The position numbers and the translations under genes are program-made. A model generated the notes under the pieces. That model made no database searches, was not told the origin of the DNA, and saw nothing but the letters and a program-made list of their open reading frames with translations. A DNA stretch of 64,000 bases. Source: Kuschelorhynchus macadamiae (Eukaryota > Arthropoda > Insecta > Coleoptera > Curculionidae). Shown here piece by piece: positions 24,290 to 37,753 of the stretch. Positions within the stretch are counted from its first letter, which is position 1. Every line of letters starts with the position of its first letter. The DNA lies in the NCBI GenBank assembly GCA_030620095.1, contig JAUTXW010000061.1, forward strand, positions 248,001 through 312,000. The letters run 5' to 3'.

Positions 24290-24457
24290 CGGATTCTGCG
24301 GTCGCTAATCTCGTCTGCCGGCTTCCTCAACACACTTGGCAGTATTGCGCGTGTATTCCTCGGATCGATGCAGGCTTTTCTAAGCACGGTGCCTGAACGT
24401 TGCCGTGTCTTGTTCGATCGAGTTCATAGCTTTGTTGATCTAATGTTCGAGGCATAG
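24290..24457 (+). CDS. Candidate host terminal exon, 55 codons plus stop
   Basis: A GC-rich island follows a pyrimidine-rich acceptor-like site (GTCTTTTTCATAG, AG at 24288-24289). From 24290 one frame is open for 55 codons to TAG at 24455-24457. The predicted peptide is hydrophobic then amphipathic (SSAGFLNTLGSIARVFLGS, later VPERCRVLFDRVHSFVDLMF) and lacks the low-complexity look of chance AT-rich ORFs. There is no good internal donor, so it would be a 3'-terminal exon. AATAAA lies at 24512 but inside satellite-like sequence. No family is recognised. Splicing and coding status are inferences. Confidence 0.35.
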   Translation, partial: RILRSLISSAGFLNTLGSIARVFLGSMQAFLSTVPERCRVLFDRVHSFVDLMFEA

Positions 24458-24484
24458 CTAAAACACTACTTTTGGATTTAAAGT

Positions 24485-24615
24485 TTGGTCAACAATTAAG
24501 GGTCTGAGTGGAATAAAATTGAAAAATTTTGGTAACAATCCAATATGGGTGAACAAAATAGCAGCCTAGTGAAATGTTAAAAAAATATTACGAAAAAACT
24601 ACTTATCATATTTAC
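24485..24615 (-). repeat. Degenerate GCCGCC-satellite copy (reverse orientation)
   Basis: Contains the reverse-orientation signature ATTTTGGTAACAATCCAATATGG, then AACAAAATAGCAGCCTAGTGAAAT and ACTACTTATCATATTTACTCC, parallel to copies near 61915-62010. Confidence 0.6.
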
Positions 24616-24619
24616 TCCA

Positions 24620-25082
24620 TTCTTGCCTTCCTCATTAAACAAAAGTTTAATCATTAATTACTGGAAAATAATTTTGGAGAAAAGAAGATTTAAATTCGAA
24701 TTTTTCATGATAACTGTTTCCTCAGAACCGCTGAACAAAAAATCAGTTCGACGAAACCCATTTACTTTTTAAGATTGTGATAAATGACATGCAGTAGCCA
24801 CTACCTGCTGGTTCAAACAAATATAGATTTTCGTTTAGCCTACTTTAATTTGTTATTAATGTATCCATTTATCGAACTAAATGTTTTCCTTTGTAGTTAA
24901 TAATTTAAAAGAGTGAAAATATAAAAAAAACTAAATGAATAAAGGTTGTTGAATAGAACTATTGTTCTTTGCTGCAAATTAGAGATGATTAATAATATCT
25001 AATTTTGTTTTTTGATACTACGTTTTTGTATTAGTAACTTAAGTACAGATAATTTAGACGGTAGAATCGACGAAATTAATCG

Positions 25083-25085
<3 letters not shown>
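24620..25085. other. Intergenic, nothing recognised
   Basis: AT-rich, no supported feature. Confidence 0.4.

Positions 25086-25155
<70 letters not shown>
25086..25155. repeat. (TA)35 microsatellite
   Basis: Uninterrupted TA run directly abutting the palindrome at 25157. Peptides rich in Tyr-Ile from this tract are artefacts. Confidence 0.97.
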
Positions 25156-25156
<1 letters not shown>

Positions 25157-25157
<1 letters not shown>

Positions 25158-25397
25158 CCGGGTGTACATCCGTTCACTACTGTCGTTCTGAAAAGAACAG
25201 TTTTGCTGACGTTTCGCCAAAATCACATTTGGCATTTTCGAAGCTTTCTTTCTCGCGTCCGAATAGAGACTCGAATAGAGAAAGTGTCTATTCGGACACG
25301 AGAAAGAAAGGTTCGAAAATGACAAATGTGATTTTGGCGAAACGTCAGCAAAACTGTTCTTTTCAGAACGACAGTAGTGAACGGATGTACACCCGGA
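25157..25397. repeat. Near-perfect 241-bp palindrome
   Basis: Arms 25157-25267 and 25287-25397 (111 bases each) pair with three mismatches and no indel around a 19-base loop (25268-25286). The outer end is TCCGGGTGTACATCCG; inner landmarks are CTGACGTTTCGCC and TTTCTTTCTCG. There is no coding content: both long ORFs over it are mirror images of one another. It may be a foldback element or two head-to-head copies of a terminal repeat. The (TA)n on its left may mark the insertion or rearrangement site. Confidence 0.95.
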
Positions 25398-25399
25398 AT

Positions 25400-25950
25400 G
25401 AAAACACATTGTATTTTTCCATCCGTGAAGGAGTAAAAATCAACAGTATCCATAAGAATATTATTTATAATTTGGAAAAAGGGGGTTTTCTCAACTCAAG
25501 TCCCCATTGTTACAGTGAGCTAATTTTCCGAATATCTGTGCTGTAAATATAAAATGCAAAGGAGTGCATAAATAGTTGCTCTCTGCCACAAATAGAATAA
25601 TTAAATTATGCTCTCAAATCGGTTTTGCAACTTTTTCAAAAAGATCTCGGAAACTAAAAGGGATATTAAGTAAGGGATAGTAAAACGGTTAAATGGTGAA
25701 AGTTTTAGATAATTTTATTTGAGCTATTTTAGGTTTTAAGATATCGAGGAAAAACATAAAAGTGCATTTTCTTCAAACGGTTATATCTATTTGTTTTCAA
25801 ATATTTTTTAAATATCTAAAAACAGATAGAATTCAATTTTTAATTGGACTTTGATTCCATTTCTGAAGCCACCATCAACTTTCCTTCTATTTTTTGTCAC
25901 TTAAAAAAGTACATAATTTGAGATAAATTTTAGAAGTTTTTTAATAATAT
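25400..25950. other. Intergenic, nothing recognised
   Basis: AT-rich sequence between the palindrome and a satellite copy. Confidence 0.4.
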
Positions 25951-25954
25951 TTGT

Positions 25955-26110
25955 TTTAAAATTTCACTAGGCCGCTATTTTGTTCCCCCATATTGTATTT
26001 TTACCAAAATATTATCAGGTCATCCCCATATGACCCTTAATTTTTGATCAAAATTCGAAATTGCATCTAGGGACTCTGAAACGTAAACATCTGAAAAAAT
26101 CTCTGTGGGT
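25955..26110 (+). repeat. GCCGCC-satellite copy
   Basis: CACTAGGCCGCTATTTTGTT, then TTACCAAAATATTATCAGGTCATCC and CATCTAGGGACTCTGAAACGTAAA, closely matching units in 15390-16960. Confidence 0.75.
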
Positions 26111-26129
26111 GATTTTTTTCACGATTGCA

Positions 26130-27050
26130 ATATTTCTCTACAAAGGAAGTAAAAAAACTTATTTCTGCAGTGCGCAATGTGTGTCCTCTTTACAACTATT
26201 TTTCGGATCACAAGAAAGTTGCAAATTGCTTACGTTTATTTTCAAAAAAATTGTAATTCTCTTCTTTTTGCATAGACTATTTTGACCCCGTATACACTAA
26301 AATACTTTTCCATCAATAGTTTTGCCGTGAGATTTCAAAGTGTTTTAACAGTGTGGTTTTTATATTCTGCTTTCTCTTGTTTTCGTGTGTTACACCTTCA
26401 ATTTGTTTAAGATAGAATCAAGTTGATACAATGATCAATCTTGATTCAATTTGCAACTCTTTTCGGCACAAAAAATATAATAGTCCAAATACTCTTCTTA
26501 CTTTTCACTGTAATCCCTGGATCACTTTTTATTACCTATTCATCTATTTTCTGACACATTTTTATCATATACAATATTACAATAGAGAAGATTTTGTCGG
26601 CAACATTTTCCGATTGTTTATGAAAGTTTGTTGCTTGGTAATTTCGCGAATGACATTTTCGTAACAAAACGACGAGCCGTCAGGCGAGGTGACACATGTC
26701 GAAATGACAAGATCAATTTTTTACTTTAACCCATATACATATTAAGTAGTATACTGCGAGCTTTAAAGAAAAACTGAGGAACTAACGTCGCCTCTGGAAA
26801 CAATTGTCTTCGTAGCACGGTGAATACTGCGCATGCGTCGAATATCTTGCTTGTGATAGGTGATCGGAACTTGACGTTTACCAAACCGACATTTCTCAAT
26901 ATTCATAATATTTAAAATATGAAATTTTTGTTGAACATTCTTGTTCAAAATCAATTAAATTAAAAGCGGTCAATTTTTTATTGACAAAAATTGGTCATTT
27001 TGTATTGTAAGTATACGATATTAGTAAATAACGCATTATTGTTCATTTTA
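26130..27050. other. Intergenic with one unrecognised minus-strand ORF
   Basis: A 63-codon minus-strand frame (26763-26954) contains FGKRQVPITYHKQDIRRMR and is richer in charged residues than chance ORFs nearby, but no family was recognised. It lies upstream of, and divergent to, the THAP-like fragment. Confidence 0.25.
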
Positions 27051-27052
27051 TA

Positions 27053-27405
27053 ATGGGAGGAAAAAAGAAATGCTTCGGCGAGATCCCCTGCCAGATGATG
27101 TGATTTTAGATAGGTAATTAATATAATTATTTTGTATTATATACATTTGTTTCAACAATATTGTAATTAAAATTTAGAGTTTTCCTTTTTTCATATGCCT
27201 TCCATGTTTCCTAAAGAAGACCCGCATAGGAAATGGGCAAATTTTTGTGAAAAATTTATAAACATAAAGGATCAATAAAAGAGGAGGACAACATGAAAAA
27301 TATCTTTATTTGTAGTCGACATTTTACTGATGCCGATTACGAAGATACAAAACTACTCAAAGAAGGTGCTGTCCTCACAATAATTGAAGATAATAAATCA
27401 TGGGG
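27053..27405 (+). pseudogene. THAP-domain fragment, two exons
   Basis: THAP domains are zinc-binding DNA-binding modules found in host proteins and in P-element-type transposases. The second exon (about 27180-27405) keeps MFPKEDPHRKWANFCEKF, the FP...W part of the domain. After a stop and frame change it has ICSRHFTDADY (the CSxHF zinc-ligand motif), then LLKEGAVLTI. It ends at a donor-like GGGGTAAGTT. Exon 1 may start at ATG 27053 (MGGKKKCF) and end at a donor GTAATT near 27113, with an acceptor AAAATTTAG just before 27179. The stop near 27277 and the poor exon-1 frame suggest decay. Whether this was a host gene or a P-like element cannot be told; no P-type transposase region was found downstream. 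Confidence 0.6.
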
Positions 27406-27419
27406 TAAGTTTTTAATAT

Positions 27420-27890
27420 ATAGCTATCTATTCTAATATAAATAGAGAGCAATGTCCTGACTGATACTGATAAATGACTAATTCATCAATTTACAGAAAA
27501 AAAGAGGGTGACTCCCTTCAAATTTTTATAACTTAATATCTCAAAAACATTAAAATATTTTGGGAAGAGTGCTGAAACATGTATAGACCTAATTTTACTT
27601 TTTCACACATTTTAGATATTTTTTTATAGTACGCAGGGTGCCGCAAAAATCAGAGTACTCATTCGTCACGAACAGTAAACAAAATTAGAGCTAGAAAATT
27701 TTAGGAGTAATTTTCCAATAAGAAGGCGGGATTTTTCAAAATTGGACCGTTAAATTGGTACAGAAATCTCAAATTTTCGAAAATTGATAACCCAAACCTG
27801 GTAAAATATATTGAAAACTGCTGGAAACATATCCATAGAAAATCAAGTAGTTAATATGTATATGATTGAAACACCTCTTTGAAGTAGATT
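27420..27890. other. Intergenic, nothing recognised
   Basis: AT-rich sequence between the THAP fragment and the piggyBac 3' end. A piggyBac end with TTAA was not identified with confidence. Confidence 0.35.
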
Positions 27891-27897
27891 AGGATAT

Positions 27898-29557
27898 CTA
27901 CATGAGAACAGGTGTCTTTTTACCATACCGAACACATCTTCTTCGTTCACGCGTAGCCGGTTCCTCAGCAACACTTTCCACGAGAGGCCTGTATTTAGAT
28001 AAAAAAAATGTAATATCCAGTGGTAAATTCCTAATAGATGCTCTTGATTGTAGATGCGGTTTCATTAGGACAAGAGCCAAGTTTTTCAAAAATATTCTTC
28101 GCCTAATTCCGACACTTTCAGGAAAAGCTCCATTATATAAAATATTGGCATTTATTTCCCCGATATTTAGAAGTTGGAAAAAGATAGCTAGTGGCCATCT
28201 TCTGGTTTTCCTTTGAACTAAGTAATTTGCACTCATCTGATCAATTGTATCTGTGCCTCCTGTAGTAGAGTTGTAAAATAAACAATGTCAATGCATAGTA
28301 GATAAAAGTACCACAGCTTTATTTTTTTTGGGCAATAGGAAACAAGAGTTGCATCTCCTTGGTAAGCAAATACTGATGAATTTACCGGTCTGATTTTATT
28401 TGGCAGTAGTTCCGACGGAATTTCTCTCTTATTTTTTTTCAAGGTTCCCACCAATGTGATTTTATCTTTCAATAAGGACATAGCCAATGGATAACTTGTG
28501 TACCAGTTATCCGTGGTTAAATTTATATTTTTTCCTTTGAAAGGTTGTATCAATCTGTTCACAATATCCGAGGGCTTGTTAGAAACAGAAAAAGGGCCAT
28601 CCGGTTCCTTCCCGCAGTAGACTTCTAAATTCACCGTGTAAAACATTCTCGAATCGCACAAAGCGAATATTTTGAGACCGTATTTCGCCGACTTATTTGG
28701 TATATATTGAACGAAGCTGCAACGCCCTCTTTAAGGCATCAACATTTCATCTAGGTCATTAGTTCACCTACACAATAATTTTTTTGCAGTTTTCTCGATA
28801 ATGGTTCTAATGGCCGCTAATTTATCAGCAGTTTGCCGTTGGTTCCTGTCTGCATTATCGTCGAATCTTATAACCCGCAGTAAAAACAAAAACCTCTTTA
28901 CATTCATACAGGCACGAAATATTTCCGTATCTGTAAAATCATTATACCAAATGTCTTGAAAGTTGGTGGGATTTTCTTTTTTTAGGCCGGATAAGTATAA
29001 CAGTCCGATAAATGCCAAAATTTCTTCTTTGGTAGTCTGGTTAGCGTCTCGTTCCCTCTTAAAATTTTCCTGAATTGCCGAGATAAAAATATTGGTATAT
29101 TGTATTACATCTTCTAACATCTCATTTGAAAAAAACTGCAAAAACGCTTACTTCATCCGTTACTAGGGCATGATTAACCAGTACCTTCGGAAATATTTTT
29201 ACTATGTTTTTAGCGGGAGTTTTTGCAAACTTTTTTTTTATTTGGTGCTTTTTCCATATTGTTTGATTGTCTTTACCTTTACCTTTACCCCTCTGTTAGT
29301 TTACAATTACCTTCGGCATCCGCATCGATCTCAATTATTGTATCGGCAACCTCCTCTTCTTCTCCGGTTATTTAAGACTCCGAGTCACGTTCACTTGGTA
29401 ACATTACTTCTTCCTCCCCGTCATCATCGCTTCCACCCACCAGTTCTTCTGCAGCCTCCTCGAACATCTTCTTGCCTATTGCTTCTAACTCTTGGTCGGT
29501 AAGTCTATTAGGATTTTTGATTTTAACACCATCCCTGGTAATAAAAACAATTATCAA
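27898..29557 (-). pseudogene. piggyBac transposase (PGBD-like), disabled
   Basis: Pieces occur in the order expected for piggyBac transposase. 29557-29372 is an acidic N-terminal region (LTDQELEAIGKKMFEEAAEEL, then a run of Asp/Glu). 29141-28764 is the N-terminal transposase block (ILAFIGLLYLSGLKK, RVIRFDDNADR). A shifted-frame stretch near 28680-28760 contains DEMLM and QYIPNKSAKYGLKIF (first Asp region). 28661-28233 has TTDNWYTSYPLA (second Asp). Across another frameshift comes GGTDTIDQM and NYLVQRKTRRWPLAIFFQLL (third Asp region), continuing to 27898. At least four frameshifts or stops exist. The end is short for the Cys-rich C-terminal domain, of which only RCVRYGKKT is seen. TTAA-bounded ends were not confirmed. 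Confidence 0.87.
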
Positions 29558-29585
29558 CAGATAATCATTATTAAGGATGAGCGTT

Positions 29586-29839
29586 TATCGATAGATCCAT
29601 AGCTCACGGACATGAGATAAAAGGTAAATAAAAAATATCGATACATCGATAGTCATCTATGTGTCGATATGTGCGCAATCTAGCCGATTGGTAGGTGATA
29701 ATATCGAAAGGATGCCGAGAAAATCTATAGTTAGGGATAAACCGATTAGATATTTGCAAAGAGGCGAACTTTTTTTGTTTTTCAATCATTAATTTTGGGC
29801 TCCGATATATCTTAGGTAGTAGGTACTGAACTATCGATA
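29586..29839. promoter_or_regulatory. Cluster of TATCGATA (DRE-like) sites
   Basis: TATCGATA occurs at 29586, 29636 and 29832, with near copies ATCGATA at 29645 and TATCGGTAG at 29852. In Drosophila this octamer is the DREF-binding element of many promoters. Here the cluster lies just upstream of the first readable piggyBac frame. The regulatory role is inference; the sites may instead be subterminal transposon repeats. Confidence 0.4.
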
Positions 29840-29859
29840 GGTGATCCTAGCTATCGGTA

Positions 29860-30430
29860 GTTCGATAAATAAAAGATATCGCCTATTAATAGGTAAAATC
29901 TAATATGGCTCATCCCCAATCATTACCAATTACTTCAAAAAAGGCCATGCACAGAACTCTAACAATTACCACCATCATTATCAACAAAAACCTTGTAAAA
30001 TGAGAATTTCCTGAAAATATTATTTGCATTTTAGAAGTAAACACTAATATCCAATAAAAATACAAACAGATAAGGCACCGTGTGAGGTTTGAAGTTGACA
30101 ACAAAGTTATTTTAGATACCAATAATAATTTAACTTACATTATGAGTCGGTTGGCGTACTCTATACACCACTTTACGTAATTCGTTTAAATTTTTAAAAT
30201 AAGCACAACCACACATCTTCCACCGACACCTAACTGACAACTGAATGCTGCTTAAAGGATACGTGGAACGGAAAAGAGTAGGGAGTAGGGGAACACGGAG
30301 TAATATACAGTTGCGTCGTACATGGCGTACTTTTTACGCCATAGCGGCTAACAAAGGGTTCAACACAATTGTGGACCCGACCAAATTCCCAATACCTTTC
30401 TAAAAAAATGTCTCTTTATAATAACAAAAC
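29860..30430. other. Intergenic with small hairpin
   Basis: No gene supported. ATGGCGTA-CTTTT-TACGCCAT at 30322-30342 is an 8-bp-stem hairpin of unknown meaning, possibly part of a transposon end. Confidence 0.35.
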
Positions 30431-30438
30431 TTTTTTAG

Positions 30439-31783
30439 ATGATTTTTAATAAATCACTGGATACATGTACATTTTCAAAATTATGGAAACATAGTTTTCT
30501 TACCCCAATTTTTAAATCTGGAGATGCTGATGATGTTGGTAATTACAGAGGGGTGTGCATTCAGTCCGCAATCCCTAAATTATTTGACAGCCTAGTTTTT
30601 GACCAGCTTAGCTGGAACTGTAAAGGCATGGTTCATGATAGCCAATTTGGTTTTTGCAAGGCTAAATCAACCACTGATAATTTAGCAATCTACCAGATTG
30701 CCTTGTTAGAGGCCTTGGATAAGAGTGAACAGGTTGATGCTGTCTACACCAACTTCTCCAAGGCGTTTGGCAGGGTAAACTTTAAAATTCTTCTGACCAA
30801 GTTGAAGGCTATGGGTTTTTTTGAGCACCTAAATGAGTGGCTGGAGAGCTTTCTCACAGGCAGAACTCAGGCCGTAAAAGTAAATAACGATATATCCTCA
30901 ACTATTGAGGTAACGTCAGGGGTTCACCAAGGCTCCCATTGCGCCCCACTCCTCTTTATTCTATTTGCCGATGATATTGCTGAGATTCTGCAACACACGC
31001 GGTGTCTCATGTTTGCGGACGATCTAAAGATATTTGAGCTTATCAAACAGGAGGGGGACGCATTGGAGTTCCAACATGGTCCAACCAACCACTTATATCT
31101 GAATGTTAGAAAGTGCTTTCATATTAGTTTTTTTCCTTCCACATAAACATTTCCAACAACTTACACCATTAATGGCATTAATCTATCTTACTCCAAGACC
31201 ATTAAAGACTTGGGAGTTGTATTTGACGAAAGGCTAACTTTTAACGAGCATGTATGTAGAGTGAGTGTGCAGCGTATGCGAATGTTGGGATTTGTGCTGA
31301 GAAATTGTGATGCATTCTCGGTTCGAACTACAAAGGTGGTGTATTGCTCCCTCGTTAGATCGTGTATTGAATATGCAATTGTTATTTGGTCGCCTTTTTA
31401 TCAAAGTTACAAAGACTAGATTGAAAATGTTCAACACCGTTTTCTTAAATTTACGGCATTTAGGATTGGTATTAGCATGAGTGACTACCACAGAGTCGAC
31501 ATACTGAATTCACTAAACTCAAGTACACTGGAAAGTAGGCGTTGCATGTTTGATGCGTGCTGATTGATTCCCCACATTTGTTATGCAAAATAGGACTGCA
31601 TGTACCCGGGAGGAGGCTGAGAAATAGTGATTTGTTTTGTGTTCCATTTCACTCAACTAATTATGGCTTACATTCGGCCATTGATAGGACTTTAAAGTTG
31701 CTTAATTCGATCGGCTCTAGATTTAACATATTTAATTGCAGTCTTTCTGGATTCAAGAAAATCATTATATCTCAGTTATTATG
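30439..31783 (+). pseudogene. Non-LTR retrotransposon reverse transcriptase (jockey/CR1-like), 5'-truncated
   Basis: The first frame (30439-31146) is a reverse transcriptase core: FLTPIFKSGDADDVGNYRG, DAVYTNFSKAFGRVNF (family normally has two catalytic-region Asp where Asn and Gly stand here), SGVHQGSHCAPLLFILFADD and FADDLKIF with the catalytic Asp pair near 31012. A stop at 31144 ends it. The same protein resumes at 31210 (GVVFDERLTFNEHV), passes a stop near 31418 and continues through DYHRVDILNSLNS to 31783. The endonuclease domain is missing, as usual for 5'-truncated LINE copies. An A-rich tail follows near 31918-31930. It is inactive. Confidence 0.85.
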
Positions 31784-31789
31784 ATTCGA

Positions 31790-32310
31790 TATTTATTTAT
31801 ATTACTCGTTCTAGGGTCTCTGCTTTAGTTTAATATGTATATACATATTTAAGTTTTTTGATATAAACATATTTACTGTAAACAATTTGCATAAAAGGGG
31901 GTTACCCGTAAATTTTGTAAAATAAAAAAAAATTATTGTAGAAAAACAGATATATGATTTTAGAATTATCTTGAAAGTTAATAGGTATTGTAAGATTAGG
32001 GATATTGTCTTTAGATAATTTCACATGGTATATTACCTACTTATTTGTCTATTACGCCTCATTTTCCATTTTTCTTGAAAAATGCTTTGAAGATATATTA
32101 TTTTGTGCTGAGAAATACATTAAACACATTAATATTGACGAAGAATAAATTTTTTTTAAGATATGATTAAATTTTCATTAAAAAAATGTATTTTTTACAT
32201 TTCCGACTGCGATACCTCCACTCTAAGAAAATATGTTTTAAAGTCATTTTTTCTCAATAAAATAGCGTAAACCGCACTTCGCTATCTATCTTAATATTCG
32301 GTATATGATT
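31790..32310. other. LINE 3' tail region and intergenic sequence
   Basis: Contains GTAAAATAAAAAAAAATT (about 31916-31932), the likely A-rich tail of the preceding LINE; otherwise AT-rich with no gene. Confidence 0.4.
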
Positions 32311-34950
32311 TTGGGGTTGAGAAGGTTTATGAGAGGTAGCACCTTTGTTCTGGGTCGACTGGGCACTGGTCCTCCATACCTTCAGGGCTAGATGATGCGA
32401 TGGTTTGTCCAGGAGTGACTTACAGCCTCCCTCTAGTCAAGACCATAGTGCGTAGTGAAAAGCCACAACCAACCAGAGGTAACCCTGTTAACGCAGAACA
32501 CTATGCATCTAGACTGGAAAGTCGATAAATATTCCTGGCACTGGGAAGCAGCAGTGTCAGTACAACTATGGAGCTGAAGACGAATGACGTCGGCAAAGTT
32601 CAGAAGATGGAAAATGCTGGGCAGAGTTGCAATAACGGTATGACCAGTACACTGCGATACGGAAGGCAACGTTTTTCCTTGTAAAATAATAATGGCTGAA
32701 AACGATAATGGACCGGTCCCCAGTCCCACGCTTTAAATAGTCAGGGGGTCCTAAGAATCTCCGGTTAGCCAACAAAATTGGTACATGGAATGTTAGAAGT
32801 TTATTTGATGAAGGAAAATTTGAAATGGAAAGACTGAACATCGACATCCTAGAATTAGCGAAATTCGATGATTTGGAACAGGACAATAACGGCTACTCAC
32901 ACAATATTTTACAGTGGCAACGATGACCCTCACCATAGGACTGGAGTTACTTTTATTATTTCCAACACTATCAAGACGACTATTATAAATTTTCTCCCCA
33001 TATCCGATAGAGTTGCTTTGCTACAACTACGAAGAAATCCAGTCAACACTAATATTGTTCAGGTGTATGCTCCTACTACGGATGGAAGCGAGGATGATGT
33101 CGAAAAATTCTATGAAGAAATCGAAAGTGTCAGCGGATCGCTTAAAAATCATGAAATAAATATTATCATGGGAGATTTCAACGCCAAAATCGAACAAGGA
33201 AAATCAGGAAATACTGCTGAAGATTTCGGACTGGGCACGCGAAACGAACGAGGAGATCGACTTTTAAAATTTTGTCAGGAAAAAGAACCCGTAATTTCAA
33301 ATACCTTTTTCAAACTTCCTCCTAGGCGACTATATACATGGAGATCACCTCGTGACTCCCCCTTATTGGAAGGATGAAACTCAAACTAAAGAGAATTAAG
33401 AAGAAGAACCAAAGATATGACATACCAAAGATCAGAGAACCTACAACTAGACTCGAAGCACAAAAACATCTGAGACAAAAGCTGAATCAATTACAAGTGA
33501 ACAAACTCCCAGAAAATACCGACTCCGCATGGACCAATGTGAAAGAAGTAATTACCCAAGTTTCCAATACACATTTATCCAGTAACAACAACAGAAGAAA
33601 AAACAAAGAATGGATGACAGACGAAATCTTGAATCTTATGGAACAACGAAGAAGATACAAATCATCGCATTAAATCAGATATAAAGCACTAAATCGTGAG
33701 ATACGTTAAAAGATAAATATGGCAAAAGAAAAATGGCTCAATGATTAATGTAATGAAATTGAAGAACTGCAGAACTCAAGTTCCTCAAAGTCATTTATAA
33801 TAGGATCCATCAAAAGTGTGAAGAAACCCTACCTGACACTCAATTTGTCCATTTACATGTGCTTTATAGATTACGAAAAGGCTTTCGATAGGGTGCAACA
33901 TACTAAAATGTTAGATATATTACAAAACATTGGTTTAGACGAACGGGATGTTAGAATCATTGCTAATCTGTATTGGAATCAGACTGCTTCTGTAAAACTT
34001 GGGGACGACAAGACAGTGGAAGTGGAAATTCGCAGGGGTGTTAGACAGGGCTGTGTGTTATCGCCTGTGCTTTTCAATATGTATTCCGAGTATATTTTAT
34101 CAGAAGCATTGAATAATGAAGAAAAAGGAGTACATGTCAATGGTGTTCCAATTAATAATATTAGATATGCTGATGATACCGTATTGCTCGGCAGCTGCCC
34201 TAAGGACCTCCAATGGTTGTTAACACGTGTCAATGGAGCGAGTAACAGATATGGTCTTAAAATGAACACCAAAAAAACTAAATTTATGATTGTAACCAAG
34301 CAAACTATCGACGACAACGTACAAATAATGTTGGGAGATGAAACCATCGAACGTGTTAACAAATACAACTATCTTGGATGCAACCTGAACACCGAGTAGG
34401 ACATTGGACAAGAAATAAAAATCCGCATCGAGAAAGCACGGAATGCTTTTGTCAAAATGAAGAAGCTACTTATCTCTCGCCAGTTGAGTATGACATTAAG
34501 ACTTTGTCTCATCAAGTGCTATGCTTTTCCGATCTTACTATACGGATTGGAGGGATGGACCCTCTTGACTATACACTGCAAAAGACTCGAAGCTTTTAAA
34601 ATGTGGGTTTACAGACGAATCCAAAGGATATCGTGGAGGAAGAGAGTAACCAATGTTGAAGTTCTACAACGTCTGAATACAACCACCGAAATTCTAGATA
34701 CAATTAAAAAACGAAAGCTGGAATACTTTGGGCATGTGATGAGAGGGGAGAAATATAGCCTACTGCAACTTTTGATGCATGGAAAGATAGAGTGACGTCG
34801 AGCGCCAGGAAGAAGACGAACATCGTGGCTTAAGCACCTAAGAGAGTGGTACGGCAAGAGTACTAGATCTCTGTTTCGTGCAGCAGTATCCAAAGTACAA
34901 ATAGCCAATATGATCGCCAACCTTCGATAGAGGACGGCACTAGAAGAAGA
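32310..34950 (+). mobile_element. Non-LTR retrotransposon with endonuclease and RT, internally deleted
   Basis: A GC-richer 5' region (about 32310-32770) precedes an apurinic-type endonuclease, a linker and a reverse transcriptase. The copy ends in a short GAAGAAGAAG tail near 34946. Exact ends and target duplication were not determined. Confidence 0.7.
32775..34930 (+). pseudogene. Endonuclease/reverse transcriptase polyprotein (RTE-like LINE), broken
   Basis: The endonuclease begins IGTWNVRSLFDEGKFE near 32776. After a frame change it runs at 32868-33377 with VQVYAPTTDGSEDD and IIMGDFNAKIEQG. This is the sequence type commonly annotated as craniofacial development protein 2-like in insects. 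A linker follows at 33374-33673 in a shifted frame (NKEWMTDEILNLMEQRRRYK). The early reverse transcriptase is deleted. The frame 33818-34399 has FIDYEKAFDRVQH, RRGVRQGCVLSPVLFNMYSE and RYADDTVLL (catalytic Asp pair near 34169). After a stop at 34397-34399 the C-terminal part runs at 34457-34795 (FPILLYGLEGWTL, EAFKMWVYRRIQRISW) and on to MIANLR near 34928. Clade assignment is tentative. Confidence 0.85.
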
Positions 34951-34954
34951 AGAT

Positions 34955-37280
<2,326 letters not shown>

Positions 37281-37284
37281 ACTA

Positions 37285-37455
37285 CCAAGTGGATCTGTGC
37301 CAGGTTGGCATCAGGTTAGTTGTTAAAGCCATATTATATATTTGAGTTTTAACGCTGAGTAGTCTTAAATTTACGTAACCAAACTATCTTTTGTGTTATA
37401 AACCATGACATAAATGATAGCTAAACTGGTGCCCAGTTGGCACAGGTCTACCTAG
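37285..37455. repeat. Small inverted-repeat (MITE-like) element
   Basis: CCAAGTGGATCTGTGCCA at 37285 is mirrored by the complement of GGCACAGGTCTACCTAG ending at 37455. The imperfect pairing extends about 35 bases per arm and weakly further in. There is no coding content. Its small size and palindromic form suggest a MITE, but the target duplication is not certain. Confidence 0.55.
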
Positions 37456-37753
37456 TGGAATCAAAAATACCTATAAAAAACTGTTTCAAGCAGATTTGCA
37501 GATTTTTTTCGAGATGCTAACCGAAATGAGCTGATGGCTCAGAGATTTTATAAGTAAAGAGATTCTCAATATCTTTACCTTTCTGGTATATATGGATTTT
37601 TTAAAAAAAACATTGCATTTGTTTCTGTACGAAGGCCTAACGTTGCTATAAAGGTTTCAAAGGATCACCACATACCTGGACATATCATTTACGGATTTCA
37701 AAAGCTATCAAGTTGTTTTTCTAAATGAATAATGTTTTTTCTTACTTTTTAAA

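Noticed and set aside
25083..25546. Overlapping ORFs of 76-136 codons on both strands
   Set aside because: They arise from the (TA)n tract and the two mirror arms of the palindrome.
29170..29502. 110-codon plus-strand ORF rich in His, Leu and Pro
   Set aside because: Antisense of the acidic piggyBac N-terminal region.
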